A stretch of 64,000 nucleotides of DNA, from NCBI RefSeq assembly GCF_015207375.1, contig NZ_JADEWY010000018.1, forward strand, positions 1 through 64,000. The letters run 5' to 3'. The notes under the pieces were generated by a model, which worked only from the letters and a program-made list of their open reading frames with translations, searched no databases and was not told the DNA's origin. Shown here one piece after another: positions 44,691 to 53,006 of the stretch (position 1 is its first letter; the number at the start of each line of letters is the position of its first letter). The translations under genes and the position numbers were made by a program. Source of the DNA: Coleofasciculus sp. LEGE 07092 (GTDB lineage: Bacteria > Cyanobacteriota > Cyanobacteriia > Cyanobacteriales > Coleofasciculaceae).

Positions 44691-45479
44691 ATGGGAACGA
44701 TTCATCTGTGCGATTCAGAAAAAGGTGGTGCTGGGAAGTCTCTTTGGTGTCGCGTACTGTGCCAATACTTTATTGATGAGGGCAAAGAGTTTAAACTTGT
44801 CGAATGCGATCGCTCGAACGCTGACGTAATTGCCCACTACAACGATATTGACGCGGAGTTTGCCGTTTTCTCGGAAGACAGACGCCGATATGCTGAAGGC
44901 GATACCCTCTTCAATGCTGCCACTTCTAAAGATGTAATCGTTAATTTGCCTGCTCAAGTGCGAATCCCATTTGATAACTGGCTTGAACAAGGCGATATCC
45001 TTTCAATCGCTTTGGATGTCGATATCCAGTTTGTCAAGTGGTTTCTGGTAACGGGGGGAGTAGACAGCATCGAGCTATTTAAGGATTCATTCAGGAAGTG
45101 GGGGAAGCAAATCCCCCATGTCATGGTCAAGAATTTATACATGGCAAACTCAGATGAATGGCAGGGGATTTTAGAAGACGATCAGGAGTTGAGAGAGATT
45201 CACTCCAAAATTCCTTCAGTCTTATTCCCCCGCTTTCCTTTCGGGGAACGAAACAAAGTTGATAGATTAAGGATGCGCTTTGATGAAGCCCTTTCCTCCG
45301 CAGAATTTCCCTTAATTTCCCAATCGCGAATCAAGCGATTTCTTAACGGTTGCTATGGGGAAATAGAAAAGTCAAAAATCTTTAAAGAGGATAAGAAAGG
45401 AACATCGGCATCGGCTTCTTCTTCCCCGTCCCAGAAAAACGAAAAAGAGCAGGAACCCGAAGAAGTCACCGCCGGATAG
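44691..45479 (+). CDS. ParA/StbB-like P-loop ATPase
   Basis: The 262-residue product has a deviant Walker A EKGGAGKS (about 10-17) with the signature Lys, and a LVECDRSNAD switch region (about 36-45). The rest is less ParA-like, which fits the StbB/VirC1-type ATPases that sit next to mobilisation genes and link plasmid segregation to conjugation. AATGGAGG lies ten bases before the ATG. Its C-terminal 35 residues are Ser/Glu/Lys-rich and disordered. Partner probably the upstream actin-like protein or the downstream membrane protein. Confidence 0.7.
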   Translation: MGTIHLCDSEKGGAGKSLWCRVLCQYFIDEGKEFKLVECDRSNADVIAHYNDIDAEFAVFSEDRRRYAEGDTLFNAATSKDVIVNLPAQVRIPFDNWLEQGDILSIALDVDIQFVKWFLVTGGVDSIELFKDSFRKWGKQIPHVMVKNLYMANSDEWQGILEDDQELREIHSKIPSVLFPRFPFGERNKVDRLRMRFDEALSSAEFPLISQSRIKRFLNGCYGEIEKSKIFKEDKKGTSASASSSPSQKNEKEQEPEEVTAG

Positions 45480-45563
45480 GGGGAAATCGGATGAGATGGG
45501 AGATGGGTTATCAGGAGCTTAGCTCCCATTCATTTTTTTAAGGAGATATTAAAGGAAGTAGCA

Positions 45564-46103
45564 ATGAGCCGTGAAAAGGGGACTCTGTTGGAGAGTGCGC
45601 TTGAAGGTCTTGACCTATCAACAAAATCCAAAATCCATCAAATGGCGAGAGAGTATCAACTCTCAAACGATGACCCACTCTTTGTCGTTTTAGCGGCAAC
45701 CGGACGGCTAGAAGTATTGGTTGAGCAAGCTCCGGCGACGTGGGACAAGCATTTTCAGGAGTATGTGGATAAGCTTGATGAGTGGTATTCTTCTCACTCC
45801 GAAATACTCAAGCAATGGGAAAATGAAAGCCAAGAGCGTATCAAGGCTAAGATAGCTGAAGCTGTATCGGATTTAATAAAACTCGCTCAACAGAAAGAGC
45901 AACAAAAGCAGGGGAAAATATTGATTTCTAAATCCAATTTGGGAACGCTTATCGGGGTGTCTAGCGTTTTTGGGGCGCTTATTGTGTTTTTCTTAGTCCG
46001 CCTCTTTCCGGTTCAAGACTCTTTGAAAAATCTCAACGGGAGACTCAACAATACAGATATCCGACTCGAACGGATCGAGAAACATCTAGGGATATCAAAG
46101 TGA
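45564..46103 (+). CDS. Membrane-anchored helical protein (DUF6753-like)
   Basis: The 179-residue product has an N-terminal globular region (KIHQMAREYQLSNDDPLFVVLAATGRLEVLVEQAP), a central coiled coil (about 60-115), one membrane span (about 130-150) and a short coiled C-terminal tail. From memory this looks like the DUF6753 proteins of cyanobacterial plasmids; I cannot verify it. AAGGAAGTAGC precedes the ATG. It may anchor the ATPases to the membrane near the transfer channel. Confidence 0.55.
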   Translation: MSREKGTLLESALEGLDLSTKSKIHQMAREYQLSNDDPLFVVLAATGRLEVLVEQAPATWDKHFQEYVDKLDEWYSSHSEILKQWENESQERIKAKIAEAVSDLIKLAQQKEQQKQGKILISKSNLGTLIGVSSVFGALIVFFLVRLFPVQDSLKNLNGRLNNTDIRLERIEKHLGISK

Positions 46104-46132
46104 GGCATTTTCTGTTTGTACGGGTAATTGAG

Positions 46133-46198
46133 TTGTTCATGGTTCATAGTCCATGGTTCATGGCAATCAACAATGAACAATGAGCTATGAACAATTGG
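46133..46198. repeat. Inverted array of TTCATGG-type heptamers
   Basis: TTCATGG/TTCATAG/CCATGG units read one way, then AACAATGAACAATGA and CTATGAAC read the other way, so the region can fold back on itself. It is a typical cyanobacterial short-repeat element, placed between two plasmid operons. No gene lies in 46104-46340. Confidence 0.65.
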
Positions 46199-46340
46199 CA
46201 AAAATTATAGGGATTAATAAGTGAGTGAAATTAATCTAACCCATCTTCCTAATGGTCATGCGAACATCTAACTCTGGATGTAGCCGCTTGAGTTAAGCCT
46301 TCCTAAACTTAACGGTTAGCTAGTCAAGTTAGAGGAAATA

Positions 46341-47048
46341 GTGACGATGGTAACTAACTTACTCAAAGATGCCCGACGAGCTGCGGCACAGCTAAGAAGC
46401 AAAATTGGTGATGAGAATATCGATATAACCGTTGCTCAACTCAAGGACAAAATTTCGGCTTTAAGTGTGTTCATGGATGAGACGGTTGCCATCCAACTGT
46501 ACCGATATAACGGCAAGCCCTACGGCGGAACATTCCGAATTTATCTAGCTGATGGGGAGCCGAAATTGTATGATGCAGCATTGAATCCCGTCTCGGAAAA
46601 GGTTGACTTTATCTCTTGGACAATAGAGGGATTTAATGGAACGGCAAAAGTGGCTGTGGGAGGAGAAGAGTTTATCGTTAAGCTGCCGATAAATACAGAT
46701 TCACCGCTGAAAGAATCTTCGGGGGAAGGATTACCGGATCGAGATTTACTGGAGGCGGTTCCTCAACCGGGAGCAACAGCGTTCTCTAGCCTAAAGATGA
46801 AAACGAATTATACGCTCGTTGAACGTAATGGGGGAACTTGCCAAATTGAGGACAAAGAAGGCAACACGCTTAAAGTTTATGAAGCCGCCGCTTTAGCGGA
46901 GCTAGTTGAGGAGAATGGTGGCGATGAGACTCTGCCGTTGGAATTTGAAATTTATGATTGGGACTTGGTGGAAATCGACGGTACGCAACGGAAGATTCCC
47001 CAAGTTAAGGCGCTCCGTGATGCCGATTTCTCAGATTTATTGGCTTAG
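46341..47048 (+). CDS. Hypothetical protein upstream of topoisomerase
   Basis: The 235-residue product starts at GTG 46341 (AGAGGA five bases upstream) or ATG 46347. It has a helical start (about 5-45), then beta-rich segments (IQLYRYNGKPYGGTFRIYLADG, YTLVERNGGTCQIEDKEGNTLKVYEA) and an acidic end. No known domain is recognised. It lies 18 bases before topA and is probably cotranscribed, hinting at a DNA-metabolism role without proof. Confidence 0.55.
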   Translation: MTMVTNLLKDARRAAAQLRSKIGDENIDITVAQLKDKISALSVFMDETVAIQLYRYNGKPYGGTFRIYLADGEPKLYDAALNPVSEKVDFISWTIEGFNGTAKVAVGGEEFIVKLPINTDSPLKESSGEGLPDRDLLEAVPQPGATAFSSLKMKTNYTLVERNGGTCQIEDKEGNTLKVYEAAALAELVEENGGDETLPLEFEIYDWDLVEIDGTQRKIPQVKALRDADFSDLLA

Positions 47049-47066
47049 AAAAAGCAGGTGAGTTTT

Positions 47067-49145
47067 ATGCAACCCCTACTCGTCATTTTAGAAAGCCCAG
47101 GAAAACGGGGTAAGGTTGGCAAAATTCTAGGCGACCCCTATAAAGTTGTTGCTTCGGTTGGTCATGTGCGAGAGCTTGCTGAAAAAGGCGCTGACTCTTT
47201 GGGCTTTAAGCTCAAGCGCAACCCAATCAGAGTGGAATGTGATTATGTCAACCGCCCTGGAGCTGCTAAAATTCTTAAATCCCTACAAGCCGAGATTGAC
47301 CAAGCTCAGGCAGTCTACATTGCGACTGACCCAGACCGGGAGGGAGAATGTATTGCTTGGCATCTGATAGATAGCCTGGAGTGGAAGTCGCCCCCTATTC
47401 GGGTGAGTTTCAGCGAGATAACAGACAAAGCCGTCAAAGAAGCGATCGCAAATCCTCGACCTCTAGACGAAAGCTTAGTGGCAGCGGCACGAGCGCGAGA
47501 CTGCTTGGATAAGCTGGTGGGGTACAAGCTCTCTCCCCTGCTGTGGGAGATGAACAATGGAGCCAAATCAGCCGGGAGATGCCAGAGCGCGGCTTTGCGT
47601 CTACTGTGCCGCAAAGAGGCTCAGATCGAGCGGTTTGTTCCTAAGCCATTTTGGAAAATCTTGGTTCGCTATCCACCGGGGCTTACTGCTACTTACATTG
47701 ACGATAACGGCAATAGCCGAATGGAGTCTCAACAACGAGCCTCTTCCCTAGCGCAAAAAGCCAAGAACACAACCCATAGGATTGAACACCGATCTAAACG
47801 GCAGGTGGACTCATCGCCGCCCCCGGCATTCAAAACCTCAACCCTCCAGCAAGAAGCTGGGAAGCGTCTGGGTCTTTCCAGTTCTAAAGTGATGCGCTTA
47901 GCCCAAACCCTGTATGAGGAAGGCTACATCACCTACCATCGCTCCGACTCCGTGGTAGTATCACCAGAATTTGCTCAAGCCGCTAGGAATTGGCTGATTG
48001 CTAATGACCCAGACAACCTACCGGAAACGGCAACTCAACACCGAGATCAAGCTGGAGTGCAAGCTGGACACGAGGCAATCCGCCCGACTGACATCAGCGT
48101 TCGGGAAATTCAAGAGGGAAACGAGCTAAATGCGCTTTACCAACTCATCTGGAAACGGGCAATTGCCTCTCAATGCGCTCGGAGCATTATCGAGCAAACC
48201 GAGTTGGTGACAGTGGCTAAGGATTTGCGGTTTGAGGCGACGGGCAAGCGCATTCTCTTTCCTGGCTACGGTAAATACTGGGATAATCTAGGAACAGATA
48301 AGCTCCTTCCCGACCTGGAAGAAGGGCAGACGCTGACGCCCTCCTTACTCTCCACTCCCAAAGGGAAAACACGACCGCCCAATCGCTTCAGCGAACCGCA
48401 GTTAGTACAGGTTTTAGAAAAAGAAGGCGTGGGGCGACCTAGTACCTTTGCTAATATCATCTCCACCCTTTTAGATCGAGGCTATGTCAGAAAGTCCAGA
48501 GGGACGTTAATTCCCACTCGATTGGGGAAGGAGGTCGATAGATTTTTGCAGCGGGTGGTTCCCAAACTCATTGAGCCGGGATTCACCAAGCAAATGGAAG
48601 ATAGCCTTGATGCGATCGCTCACGGCACGCTCTCCTGGCAAGAGTACCTGGTTTCCTGGCACGATAACGAGTTCTTACCCACCTTGAAAAAGGGAGAAAA
48701 AATTATTGAGCAGGAATATGCCCTGCCAGAGGATGAGGAAACTGAACTCAAATGCCATTACTGCGGTCAGTCTGGGTTGATTAAGCGCTACAGCAACTCT
48801 CTGAAGCTGGAAGCCGACCATTACCTCGTTTGCAATGAGTGTGACTCTCCCCACTTTTGGAATAGTGAGATTGATGATTACCAACTCCCTTACAAACTGC
48901 GGCGCTCTTTACAGGTAAGCGAAGAAAATCTCACCGACTATCAATGTCCCGTCTGCAATGCATCATTGGAACGGCACCACTATACCAAGCAGGGGCAACA
49001 AAAGACCATGCTCCGCTGTTCGCAACTTACCAAATCTAAATGCCGAGATGTCGCCTACTTTAAGACCAAAGACGAGGATTGGTGGTCACCCAAATTTGGA
49101 GTGCTTGCCTCAGAAGGCGAACCCGACTTTAGTAATTTACTTTGA
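47067..49145 (+). CDS. topA: Type IA DNA topoisomerase I
   Basis: The 692-residue product (ATG 47067, AGGTGA nearby) has a Toprim domain (VILESPGKRGKV, ATDPDREGECIAWH), the SAGRCQSAALRLLCRKE helix and the active-site Tyr290 in YITYHRSDS (usually ITYMRTDS). The C-terminus has Cys pairs CHYCG/CNEC and CPVC/CSQLTKSKC as zinc ribbons. It relaxes negative supercoils through a 5'-phosphotyrosine link. Plasmid-borne topoisomerases aid replication or strand processing after transfer. The ribbon count is less than in the chromosomal E. coli enzyme and the Met-to-His change near the Tyr is notable. Confidence 0.9.
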   Translation: MQPLLVILESPGKRGKVGKILGDPYKVVASVGHVRELAEKGADSLGFKLKRNPIRVECDYVNRPGAAKILKSLQAEIDQAQAVYIATDPDREGECIAWHLIDSLEWKSPPIRVSFSEITDKAVKEAIANPRPLDESLVAAARARDCLDKLVGYKLSPLLWEMNNGAKSAGRCQSAALRLLCRKEAQIERFVPKPFWKILVRYPPGLTATYIDDNGNSRMESQQRASSLAQKAKNTTHRIEHRSKRQVDSSPPPAFKTSTLQQEAGKRLGLSSSKVMRLAQTLYEEGYITYHRSDSVVVSPEFAQAARNWLIANDPDNLPETATQHRDQAGVQAGHEAIRPTDISVREIQEGNELNALYQLIWKRAIASQCARSIIEQTELVTVAKDLRFEATGKRILFPGYGKYWDNLGTDKLLPDLEEGQTLTPSLLSTPKGKTRPPNRFSEPQLVQVLEKEGVGRPSTFANIISTLLDRGYVRKSRGTLIPTRLGKEVDRFLQRVVPKLIEPGFTKQMEDSLDAIAHGTLSWQEYLVSWHDNEFLPTLKKGEKIIEQEYALPEDEETELKCHYCGQSGLIKRYSNSLKLEADHYLVCNECDSPHFWNSEIDDYQLPYKLRRSLQVSEENLTDYQCPVCNASLERHHYTKQGQQKTMLRCSQLTKSKCRDVAYFKTKDEDWWSPKFGVLASEGEPDFSNLL

Positions 49146-49185
49146 ATCAAATCCGAACGTTGGAGTTGTTTAACAGAGAAGAATT

Positions 49186-50139
49186 ATGGATAAAGGACAA
49201 ACATCTCAAGCCATGCAAGATGCTGGTGTAGATGAAAGTCTTGCCAAATTAGCGGCAGATATTCTAGACAAGAAACAGCAGGGTAAAGAGCTTTCGGACA
49301 AACAGGAGAAGGCTCTCTATGCCGCTCAAAAGCAGGCGGGAGACGACCTAGATATTAACTCCCTGGTACAGGGGGAACCCCAGGCAGTTGAAGATAAGAA
49401 TGTTGACAAACGACAAGCGTCTCAAGCCATGCAAGACGCTGGCGTAGATGAAAGCCTTGCCAAATTAGCGGCAGATATTCTAGACAAGAAACAGCAGGGT
49501 AAAGAGCTTTCGGACAAACAGGAGAAGGCTCTCTATGCTGCTCAAAAGCAGGCGGGAGACGACCTAGATATTAACTCCCTGGTACAGGGGGAATCCCAGG
49601 AGCCGGAAAGAGACGAAGACGAGCAAGCCTTCATTGAAGGGCAGACAAAAATCTATGAAAAAGCGGGTCTGGAGGCAGAAAAATCCCAAGAAGCTGCAAC
49701 ATTGATGAATAAACAGTTTGGACAACAGCCGTTGAGTTCAGAAGAAAAAAGCCTTGTGAATGAGGCTGAAGCGACGGTACACGAGTCCATTGCCAATAAG
49801 ATAGCTGAACGAAAAGAAATTGCTTCAGTAATGGTAAGCAATGCTCAAGATTTCCTTAAATTTGCCAAACAGGAAGGAATAGCTCAACAGTCGGGCAGTA
49901 GCACCACCGTTGAGGGGAATAATTATGATTTGACTCAAATTGACGATCGCCTTGCTATTCATAATAAAGAAACTGGAGCGGAAGTTATTGCTGATAGCGA
50001 TGAAATTATTAAAGCCGAAGGCGTAACTCAGGAAGATTTAGAAAATTGGCAAAAGGTGGGGGAAATTGCTCAAAAGCAGCAACAGTCTAAAGCCGCGTCT
50101 GTAGAACGAGAGAAGGAAGAAGAAGAGATGGAGTTGTAA
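49186..50139 (+). CDS. Acidic tandem-repeat protein with a C-terminal beta module
   Basis: The 317-residue product contains two nearly identical 58-residue units (7-64 and 79-136; QAMQDAGVDESLAKLAADIL and so on), then a helical region and a small module around 240-280 (VEGNNYDLTQIDDRLAIHNKE). The latter resembles modules in the proteins at 51642-52085 and 59131-60186. The repeats are amphipathic and charged. Function unknown. It lies 40 bases after topA in what may be a single operon. Confidence 0.6.
   Translation: MDKGQTSQAMQDAGVDESLAKLAADILDKKQQGKELSDKQEKALYAAQKQAGDDLDINSLVQGEPQAVEDKNVDKRQASQAMQDAGVDESLAKLAADILDKKQQGKELSDKQEKALYAAQKQAGDDLDINSLVQGESQEPERDEDEQAFIEGQTKIYEKAGLEAEKSQEAATLMNKQFGQQPLSSEEKSLVNEAEATVHESIANKIAERKEIASVMVSNAQDFLKFAKQEGIAQQSGSSTTVEGNNYDLTQIDDRLAIHNKETGAEVIADSDEIIKAEGVTQEDLENWQKVGEIAQKQQQSKAASVEREKEEEEMEL
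49204..49593. repeat. Two near-identical 174-bp coding repeats, 216-bp period
   Basis: Units 49204-49377 and 49420-49593 differ at only a few positions (for example GATGCTGGTGTA/GACGCTGGCGTA), all silent. This is a recent duplication within the gene. Confidence 0.9.
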
Positions 50140-50153
50140 CCCTTATTGCTACT

Positions 50154-51194
50154 ATGCCGCTACAAATCCCAAATCTGATCCTGGATAGATCAAAGCTTTT
50201 CAGTGATCAGCGAAAAACCTATGCCAACCTAACCCGTCATCTGGCAAAGAAGTCGCTACCCACGACGACATTTCACTTGCTAACGGCATTAAGCGCTATC
50301 ATCAGCACCTTTGCCCTTCTCGCCAATAGCAGCGCTTCTCTAATTGGAGCGATGATCATTGCTCCCCTGATGGGACCCATTATCGGCTTCGCTTTCGGTG
50401 TCACGACTAATGATTTGAAGCTGATGCATCGTGCGGCTGCTACTCTGGTCGTTGGTAGCATTAGTGTTATTGTATGTTCAATGCTAATTGCCTCTGGATT
50501 GGGGATAACGATTCCTAGCTCAGAGATTCTAAGCCGCACTAATCCTACTTTGATCGATTTGGGGATTGCGATCGCGGCGGGTATTGCTGGAGCAGTAGCC
50601 CACGCTCGAAAGAGTATTGACCCAGCCTTAGCGGGTGTGGCGATCGCGGTAGCCTTGGTTCCTCCCCTGTCAGTGGTGGGAATTGGCTTGGCTAGTCCGA
50701 TTTCAAATTCCGAAATCGCCTTGGGAGCGGGTTTGCTGTATCTGACCAACCTATCGGGGATGATTTTTGCAGCGGGAATAGTATTCCTGTTTCAAGGGTA
50801 CAGTAGTTGGGAAAGAGCGAGAAATGGGTTCGCTGTTTTGACCGCTGTGGTGTTGGTTGTGTGCATTCCTTTATTTTTCTCGCTGACCACCTTAATTATC
50901 CAGAAAAATTTACAGCACAAAGCCGAAGGATTAATCAACTCTTCAAAATTCTTTAAGAACACTCCTATCGAGCAAGTTGAGGTTTTTCCCAAAAAGAAAG
51001 AAGTTCTTGTCAACCTACGAATCTTAAGTCTGGAAGATGACCCTATTGAAGCTGAAGAGCTTTCCCAGATTCAGCAGCTCTTAGCTAGAGAAATTGAAAA
51101 GCCTGTCACACTTAATGTACGGCTAATTCCCATTCAGGATTATCAGCTCAGGGCAATTAAACAAACGAAGAAATCTCCCGATAAGCTAAATTAA
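50154..51194 (+). CDS. DUF389-family membrane protein
   Basis: The 346-residue product has six or so membrane spans (about 40-245) containing the family signatures SSASLIGAMIIAPLMGPIIG and ARKSIDPALAGVAIAVALVPPLSVVG. The C-terminal part (about 250-346) is a soluble domain. DUF389 proteins are conserved but of unknown function. It follows the tandem-repeat gene by 14 bases and its 3' end overlaps a convergent gene by 38 bp, which is unusual spacing. Confidence 0.85.
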   Translation: MPLQIPNLILDRSKLFSDQRKTYANLTRHLAKKSLPTTTFHLLTALSAIISTFALLANSSASLIGAMIIAPLMGPIIGFAFGVTTNDLKLMHRAAATLVVGSISVIVCSMLIASGLGITIPSSEILSRTNPTLIDLGIAIAAGIAGAVAHARKSIDPALAGVAIAVALVPPLSVVGIGLASPISNSEIALGAGLLYLTNLSGMIFAAGIVFLFQGYSSWERARNGFAVLTAVVLVVCIPLFFSLTTLIIQKNLQHKAEGLINSSKFFKNTPIEQVEVFPKKKEVLVNLRILSLEDDPIEAEELSQIQQLLAREIEKPVTLNVRLIPIQDYQLRAIKQTKKSPDKLN

Positions 51195-51645
51195 TAGCTT
51201 CAAGCCAATGACTAAGCTGACTTTTTTTGACAATTTGTTGCGCTAAAGAAGCGGCATCGGCGACTAGGGAAGGAAGGGGAAATTCAAAAATCAATGACTC
51301 TTCTAGGAGTTCGATTAATCCCCAATTCGCTAGGGTTAGCCCTTCGGCTAAAGCGGTTGTCAGAGAAATATCTCGCTGTGTCGAGTGGTAGTAGAGGAGT
51401 TGCTCCAAGGGCAATTCCTCCAATATTTTGGCAGGAAGAGAGGATGAAATCATGTTGATAGCCTGCTGGATATCCATGTGTGAAATCATGGCTTTAATCC
51501 GCAAGCCCAAGCATCCTAGATATTCATCAGCATCCTCGATGGGAGATTGGTTTGTTGGCAATTCAATGGCGGTTATAGTTTGGATAACCCTTTCTGAACC
51601 GCGAACAATCTGAGCGGAGGAAGGAATCCAATAGGAATTAATCAT
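51157..51645 (-). CDS. Hypothetical protein, free-standing paralog of the overlapping frame at 55656-56135
   Basis: I start at ATG 51645 (MINSYWIPSSAQ), which overlaps the upstream stop in ATGA and has GAGAGGATA upstream; the longer frame to 51675 has none. The 162-residue product is helical. It shares with the 55656-56135 product, in the same order: YWIP/YWMP, TAIELP/TAVEVP, EYLGCLGLRI/EYLQLLGLRV, NWGLIEL/HLGLFWT, FEFPLPSL/VRFPVPVL and HWLEAIN/EWLGAMR. Length is almost the same (162 versus 159). Function unknown. It is translationally coupled to the module protein upstream. Confidence 0.7.
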   Translation of the reverse strand: MINSYWIPSSAQIVRGSERVIQTITAIELPTNQSPIEDADEYLGCLGLRIKAMISHMDIQQAINMISSSLPAKILEELPLEQLLYYHSTQRDISLTTALAEGLTLANWGLIELLEESLIFEFPLPSLVADAASLAQQIVKKSQLSHWLEAINLAYREISSFV

Positions 51646-52085
51646 AGTTCTATATCCTCTCTTTGTTGTGGGCATTCTTCAGGTTCGACCTCCCTATTTT
51701 GTTTGAGATGAGGAGCTAAATTTTCCTCCAGTTGCTCAACATAGTCTTCAGAGAGGTCAGACCCTTGGTCTTTCCACGTTCCATCCTTGTCCTGAATGGC
51801 ATTGAGAGTTTCCGCGCCCTTAACCAACAATCTGTTCCCTTCTAGGGTAGCGATGTTGTTAACCCCCTCTAATTGGTTTGTCCCGGCTTGCTTCATGGCT
51901 TCAACTAGAAGAGGAGCGGCTTTCTCAACTCGCTCTTGCTGAGCAATATTTTCCTGTTGCTCTTGTGAGGAATGAACGTCTTCAAAGTGCTGAAGGGCTT
52001 GCCCTAATTGGGCGACTTTAGTATTAGTAGTTTCCTGAGCAAATGTCTTGCTACGCTCGGATAAGGAAGCAATTAAACCTGGCAT
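51642..52085 (-). CDS. Small helical protein with plasmid beta module
   Basis: The 147-residue product has an N-terminal coiled-coil region (about 5-55) and a C-terminal module (about 60-135): EKAAPLLVEAMKQAG, LEGNRLLVKGAETLNAIQDKDGTWK and SEDYVEQLEENLAPHL. The same order (helix, GxxY/GNR strand, D-x-L strand, WxDxGS, helix) is seen twice in the 59131-60186 protein and once in 49186-50139. No known function. Inverted-repeat copy C lies about 32 bases upstream of its ATG. Confidence 0.6.
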   Translation of the reverse strand: MPGLIASLSERSKTFAQETTNTKVAQLGQALQHFEDVHSSQEQQENIAQQERVEKAAPLLVEAMKQAGTNQLEGVNNIATLEGNRLLVKGAETLNAIQDKDGTWKDQGSDLSEDYVEQLEENLAPHLKQNREVEPEECPQQREDIEL

Positions 52086-52116
52086 ATAATGACCTTGTGT
52101 TCATCAAAGCAATTAA

Positions 52117-52133
52117 CTGTACATTTTGTACAG
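52117..52133. promoter_or_regulatory. Inverted repeat CTGTACA-TTT-TGTACAG, copy C
   Basis: Seven-bp perfect arms with a 3-base spacer. It lies between the XRE gene stop (52217) and the ATG of the module protein (52085), the only copy in an apparent promoter position. Confidence 0.85.
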
Positions 52134-52216
52134 CTTTCAATAGCTCTTTCAAAAGGATACCAAAAAAAATAATAGGCAGGCATATAGCAATCCTGACGGA
52201 GGGTAGGCGTTTGGCT

Positions 52217-52444
52217 TTAGTCTGACTCTTTCTCTAAAGAAAGCAAATCTGAGATGTCGATGTTAAAGAAAAGGCAGATTTTCGCTAACATTCGGTCGTC
52301 AAGCTTAGGAAGATAATCGCTTTGTTTCCACCGGGAAACGGTGTTGTAGCTGACTTTTAGAGTCTTGGCTAGTTCACCATTCGACACATTTTTTTCGGCT
52401 TGCCAGCGCCTAAAGTGCCATCTTATTCGCGGCTCTTTCTCCAT
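52217..52444 (-). CDS. Small XRE-family repressor
   Basis: The 75-residue product is almost only a Cro/CI helix-turn-helix: NGELAKTLKVSYNTVSRWKQS with KLDDRMLAKICLFFNIDISDLLS behind it. It is divergent from the gene at 52648; a palindrome GTGAATATTCAC lies between them. It is the nearest regulator to inverted-repeat copy C. Autoregulation is likely but unproven. Confidence 0.8.
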   Translation of the reverse strand: MEKEPRIRWHFRRWQAEKNVSNGELAKTLKVSYNTVSRWKQSDYLPKLDDRMLAKICLFFNIDISDLLSLEKESD

Positions 52445-52516
52445 ACAGGCGTCCTTGCACTCATAGTCCGATTCTTAGTCTGACACGTTTTGTGGTGTCT
52501 TTTCGGGGAAATTGGG

Positions 52517-52550
52517 TTAATATTCATCACTCAATGGTGAATATTCACTA
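52517..52550. promoter_or_regulatory. Palindromic operator candidate in the 52.5 kb divergent region
   Basis: GTGAATATTCAC (52537-52548) is a perfect 12-bp palindrome, and TTAATATTCATCAC just left of it forms an inverted repeat with GTGAATATT. It overlaps the probable promoter of the XRE gene. A stem AGGCA-CTGGAA/TTCCAA-TGCCT follows at about 52587-52616. Confidence 0.6.
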
Positions 52551-52647
52551 TTAGATAGGGTATGATGGGAGAGAGAAAGGAAAAAGGCACTGGAAAAGGA
52601 AAGTTCCAATGCCTCTGCTGTAGTTATATTCATCAGGAATTGTAGCA

Positions 52648-52893
52648 ATGAACGCCATTACCATTACTTCTGACCAGATCCGAGCTGCTGCTGAGCAGAT
52701 TTGCCACAGCGATGCACCCCTTCATCCTGTGGAAGATGTTGCAGTGGTTTTCAGGAAGTGGCTAGAGCGGCAAATCGGTAGTTTTCTAGAAGATCCAGAT
52801 TTTTCGACGCAACACCTTGATCGAAAGTTTTTCGCTGATGCTTTGTCTGATAGTGGCAAAGCCGCTTGTTTAGATTCAGATTTAGTTGCTTAA
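52648..52893 (+). CDS. Small hypothetical protein
   Basis: The 81-residue product is helical and acidic (ITSDQIRAAAEQICHSD, VVFRKWLERQIGSFLEDPDF). The start follows a weak AGGAATTG. It is divergent from the XRE repressor and so may be its target. No family recognised. Confidence 0.5.
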   Translation: MNAITITSDQIRAAAEQICHSDAPLHPVEDVAVVFRKWLERQIGSFLEDPDFSTQHLDRKFFADALSDSGKAACLDSDLVA

Positions 52894-53006
52894 AAGCTGG
52901 CATCAAGTCACGTTCTAACCCATTCAACAAGCTCCTGCCTTTAGGCATGGAGCTGGTGGTTGTTTTTGAATTGATTGGCTACAACTATTCTAGGGAAGCA
53001 AGGGAC

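Noticed and set aside
50273-50749. A 158-residue minus-strand frame opposite the DUF389 gene
   Set aside because: The plus-strand protein carries clear DUF389 motifs; the antisense product is Ile/Pro/Lys low complexity.
52866-53006. N-terminal extension of the HTH/coiled-coil protein
   Set aside because: It overlaps the 52648 gene and has no ribosome site; ATG 53007 begins the conserved-looking part.
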